A stretch of 64,000 nucleotides of DNA from Flavobacteriales bacterium (GTDB taxonomy: Bacteria; Bacteroidota; Bacteroidia; Flavobacteriales_C; GCA-002722245): assembly GCA_023251075.1 (NCBI GenBank), contig JAHEZM010000008.1, positions 1 to 64,000 on the forward strand, read 5' to 3'. The position numbers were made by a program, and so were the translations under genes. Positions 62,101-64,000 of the stretch are shown one piece after another (position 1 is the first letter of the stretch; each line of letters opens with the position of its first letter). Below the pieces are notes generated by a model, which was given only the letters and a program-made list of their open reading frames with translations, had not been told where the DNA came from and ran no database searches.

Positions 62101-64000
62101 CTTTCACTAATTTCAATTGATATTTTCCTGGTAACAAATCCGCAAATACGTTGGGCTGTTTCCCATAATAAACAGATGAATAAAATGTAATATTGCGATC
62201 ATAAACATATTTGTCTTTTTCCTCTTTGTTTCTGCAAGCAAAAAAATCATTATTGATGCCATGTAATTCAATATGAGTAATTTCTTTTTCTTCGTTGGTA
62301 TTAAAAAGCAATGTTGCTTTTTCTCCTTTCGATACAAGTGTTTCAGGATAAGTATAATATTCGCTGTAATTGCTTTCTGTGGATGAACTCTCTTTAATGG
62401 GCAACACTTCTCCTGTTCTTGATTCAATGCTGGGGAAAGAAAAATATTTAAGTTTTTTATTGATCTCCAATTCTTTTACATCATCAAAACTATTGTAGTA
62501 TTGATTATAGCTTTTACCTGGTGTTACAATAACAGTGTCTTCCGGAGCAAATAAATTAAAATTCTGTTTAATGGGGCCGATAAATGATCCTGAATAATTC
62601 ATCTTATGGAGCACTCCATTCAAGCGAATTTTACCATTATGCCCTTTTATATATGCGTAAAAACTAGTTATTTCTTGTATTTCTTTTTTACTGAATTTTG
62701 TCTTCCTCTTTTCAGTCTTAACAAAGGGAAATGCTTTGTTCATATTTAGAGCAATCTCTAATTTGTGTCCGGGTAAAAATTCCAAATTATTGATATAAAT
62801 ATTTTGATTTTTAGTAACGATCTTGATGTTGTGTTTTCCAGATGGAACAATACAAGAAAACTCATTTTGATAATTACCATAAAAAACTAGCTGATCATCG
62901 CAATACATTGCATAAACCCTTAAAAATAAAGGGCCCTTGCGCAAGAAAGGAAAAAACTGAGCAAAGTCGCCAAAGATTTTATGCTGCACAAAATAAAGAG
63001 AATCAACTGTTTTTATTCTCACTGTATGTAGTGTATCATAACCAAAGCGTTTAGCGTATTCCGCATCCATATCTTTATTAATGATCCTGTCTATTTTCAA
63101 TTCTGCTTCAACCTTACTAAATTCATTGTCTTTTTTTCTGTAATGGCTTGAGCTATATTTTAAAGGTTTCCAGTTATTCTTTTCAAATTTATTGTTCACT
63201 ATTCTGCTGAAAACCGCTGCGTTTTCAACAGGCTTCATGTGATGATCAAATGCTTTTATTTTAATTTCTGAAACGGCTCCGGGTAGCGTACTGTCAGGGT
63301 GTTCAACCACCAGTTTCAGCCGATTCGTTTCGGGCGTTATGGTGTTTTTTTTTACCTTCATTTCACCATTGAAATATTCGTATTGAATGTTTACATTTTT
63401 CTTGAAATCGATAGGAAAAATCATTTTTAACTCTTCATTGTTATTTTCGCCTTTCTCAATATTTTTACCCTCTTGATCCACAGAATATTCAAACGTCAGG
63501 CCGCCTTCATTTTCAAAAGTTAAATGAATGCTATCGTTCAAATAATGGTGTTTCAAATAAACATCGTATTCAATTTCCCTTTTTTCTTCCACTACTTTTT
63601 CTCCTCCATAGCTAAATAATTTATCGATCTTTTTTACTTCATTGGCGCCATAAGTAATCTCCACTTCTAATTTGTATCTGATCTGCGCTCCTTTGATCAT
63701 GAAGGAGTCTAAAGATATTTTGGTGGCTTTTACATCATCAAGCTCAACGCCTTGTTTTACTGTACTTTCAAAGGGAATGAAAAAATAATTACTGTCTGTT
63801 TTTTCTATTTTTTCAGGATATAATTTGTAACTCATTACGGCATCAGGAATAGGAAATCCATTCGCATCATTGGCACTTACATGAAAAAAAACACTATCGT
63901 TTTTATAGAAGTCGCTCTGCATTTTAACATCACAAAAAATGCTTTTAAGCTCATAGTCTTCTAAATAAAAACTAGTGCCGCTGTAGTTATCTGCTTCAAC
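59198..64000 (-). CDS. Alpha-2-macroglobulin-like protein, 5' end beyond window
   Basis: 1600 residues are visible; the frame is open without a stop to the right edge, so the true start lies outside (the ATG at 63922 is internal). The visible part has several beta-sandwich (MG-type) regions, a long region of about 960 residues ahead of the bait/thioester half, then the A2M family segment FLLKGDSVEVIGRLLNLRD and the thioester site GYNCNEQMASKIMALLYK (CxEQ motif, normally a Cys-Gln thioester). Helical thioester-domain repeats and a C-terminal sandwich (YSIPVQTRFKGFFTMNPAKT) follow. Bacterial A2Ms are periplasmic or envelope-bound peptidase traps; here MG2-type sequence with lysine-rich insertions is unusual. 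Convergent with rnr. Confidence 0.85.
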   Translation of the reverse strand, partial: VEADNYSGTSFYLEDYELKSIFCDVKMQSDFYKNDSVFFHVSANDANGFPIPDAVMSYKLYPEKIEKTDSNYFFIPFESTVKQGVELDDVKATKISLDSFMIKGAQIRYKLEVEITYGANEVKKIDKLFSYGGEKVVEEKREIEYDVYLKHHYLNDSIHLTFENEGGLTFEYSVDQEGKNIEKGENNNEELKMIFPIDFKKNVNIQYEYFNGEMKVKKNTITPETNRLKLVVEHPDSTLPGAVSEIKIKAFDHHMKPVENAAVFSRIVNNKFEKNNWKPLKYSSSHYRKKDNEFSKVEAELKIDRIINKDMDAEYAKRFGYDTLHTVRIKTVDSLYFVQHKIFGDFAQFFPFLRKGPLFLRVYAMYCDDQLVFYGNYQNEFSCIVPSGKHNIKIVTKNQNIYINNLEFLPGHKLEIALNMNKAFPFVKTEKRKTKFSKKEIQEITSFYAYIKGHNGKIRLNGVLHKMNYSGSFIGPIKQNFNLFAPEDTVIVTPGKSYNQYYNSFDDVKELEINKKLKYFSFPSIESRTGEVLPIKESSSTESNYSEYYTYPETLVSKGEKATLLFNTNEEKEITHIELHGINNDFFACRNKEEKDKYVYDRNITFYSSVYYGKQPNVFADLLPGKYQLKLVKENGGFYWSDTLVVKAGGTNYFYVNPRKWNSFSKNIPTYNIVGNQLNLTQSKGEGKIKFDVNFIDGKKVESYVNIKLQQHGSIRVTSSVQNSFNGELSIFKRGIYDLIFEFESKYIIIQNLYLDTANTYHLSLTDSIPSSGSKNISAYVLNGNKYFKTTGKTDITANDFDIVNFEKQRKLTEKVKINKTENKSYQKYSTKEELVSGQHYYFNGQEEDFNKPYVYHKRKWKKFKRKWRKFWCKTLGLCRRVGHAYKLKGVGGNYSPKFDAIAKKEVVGTKEENPIMELKGISTDRRSSDAVNSIAIKRLPDDKNGKKEEEILNDDLEKFAGGARSAFNDEAAFPTVLFSDKNGEITYSVRYPDDITQWKIESFVINENHQTGSSVDYVKAYKNISAQLAVPRFLLKGDSVEVIGRLLNLRDDNHFIKSTFFSDSISIKSFADSLDKVNVYGSWIKANKDSLSLSFMSFENNKLIDGERRPINVYPVGVEIAKGEFYTLKNDSSLSITIPKQFENYTISIMRSHTEVMLNKIDRITSYGYNCNEQMASKIMALLYKRKVYEVEGRIFTEHYVIRKFIKELGKTRNTQNLWGWWYNGYVNTELTSHVLKALKMANDQGYTVSYLPESERLFKYYFKILSLDEKFDAMLNFENNTDSITSFLNRINTNDLSLYQKVMYLKLQQKAGLEIKWNLIAADQKSTVLGGIYYGNVSYSLYDNRAVITSEIYQLMCQDYLKSQDPSKKKTMDLIIQYFLEPGNVDCWRNTYESIRTISNILPGILEDYKRGDEMKVSLSGAVEMKLEQFPLFLNINKNLAGKTIDINKKGLGVLFVSCYEISWQNNPKKNAELFDMSYALKYKGKDTSEWHTANNYELVYTVIVKKADNYVMLELPVPASCSYNGKPQYYSYHDAHREYFRDKVVVFADKLLPGTYTYSIPVQTRFKGFFTMNPAKTSLMYFPIFYGNSEQGKTEVK

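Overview
The window is chromosomal DNA from a member of the Bacteroidota, probably a Flavobacteriales- or Chitinophagales/Sphingobacteriales-like bacterium. The evidence is the atpE-F-H-A-G gene order without atpD/atpC, two proteins with type IX secretion (T9SS) sorting domains, a carboxypeptidase-regulatory-domain TonB receptor, a group III truncated hemoglobin, a Reg_prop/Y_Y_Y sensor, and many TAnnTTTG promoter -7 boxes. No rRNA, CRISPR array, transposase or integrase was seen.

Positions 1-3970 carry the F1Fo ATP synthase genes atpE, atpF, atpH, atpA and atpG (+ strand), closed by a strong terminator. Facing them is a 1310-residue sensor (4006-7938) that fuses a 14-blade propeller, a membrane segment, a class III adenylate cyclase and an HD domain. 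Positions 8023-9416 hold a Dps/ferritin-class iron store and, just downstream, a lipoprotein built of DSYS repeats whose frame breaks at a run of 11 A. Positions 9500-12560 (+) hold a truncated hemoglobin, an OmpA-domain protein and a DUF2459 protein.

Positions 12591-17800 look like one regulatory unit. It contains a NarL-type histidine kinase, its response regulator, a 24-residue membrane peptide not previously listed, and two LamG/T9SS proteins. The peptide gene and both LamG genes each have the same palindrome-like box (ACTACCC-N6-GGGRRTA) placed 20-21 nt upstream of a TAGNTTYG -7 box, which suggests a small regulon controlled by the adjacent two-component pair. A TPR protein, tRNA-Arg(TCG), a Bro-N/DinD-like gene and a 231-residue orphan follow.

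The largest feature is 22493-54084: ten tandem paralogous genes, all on the minus strand and each coding about 970-1140 residues. They encode secreted proteins rich in MORN_2 (YwqK-type) repeats, with conserved ends and a divergent middle. Most are joined by 1- or 4-bp stop/start overlaps. Each of the three gaps in the array is filled by a palindromic intergenic element. I number the paralogs P1 to P10 in the direction of transcription (P1 at 54084, P10 ending at 22493).

Beyond the array lie a divergent TonB-dependent receptor, a nested 247-bp palindrome, RNase R (rnr), another copy of the palindromic element, and an alpha-2-macroglobulin-like protein with an intact CxEQ thioester motif that runs off the right edge.
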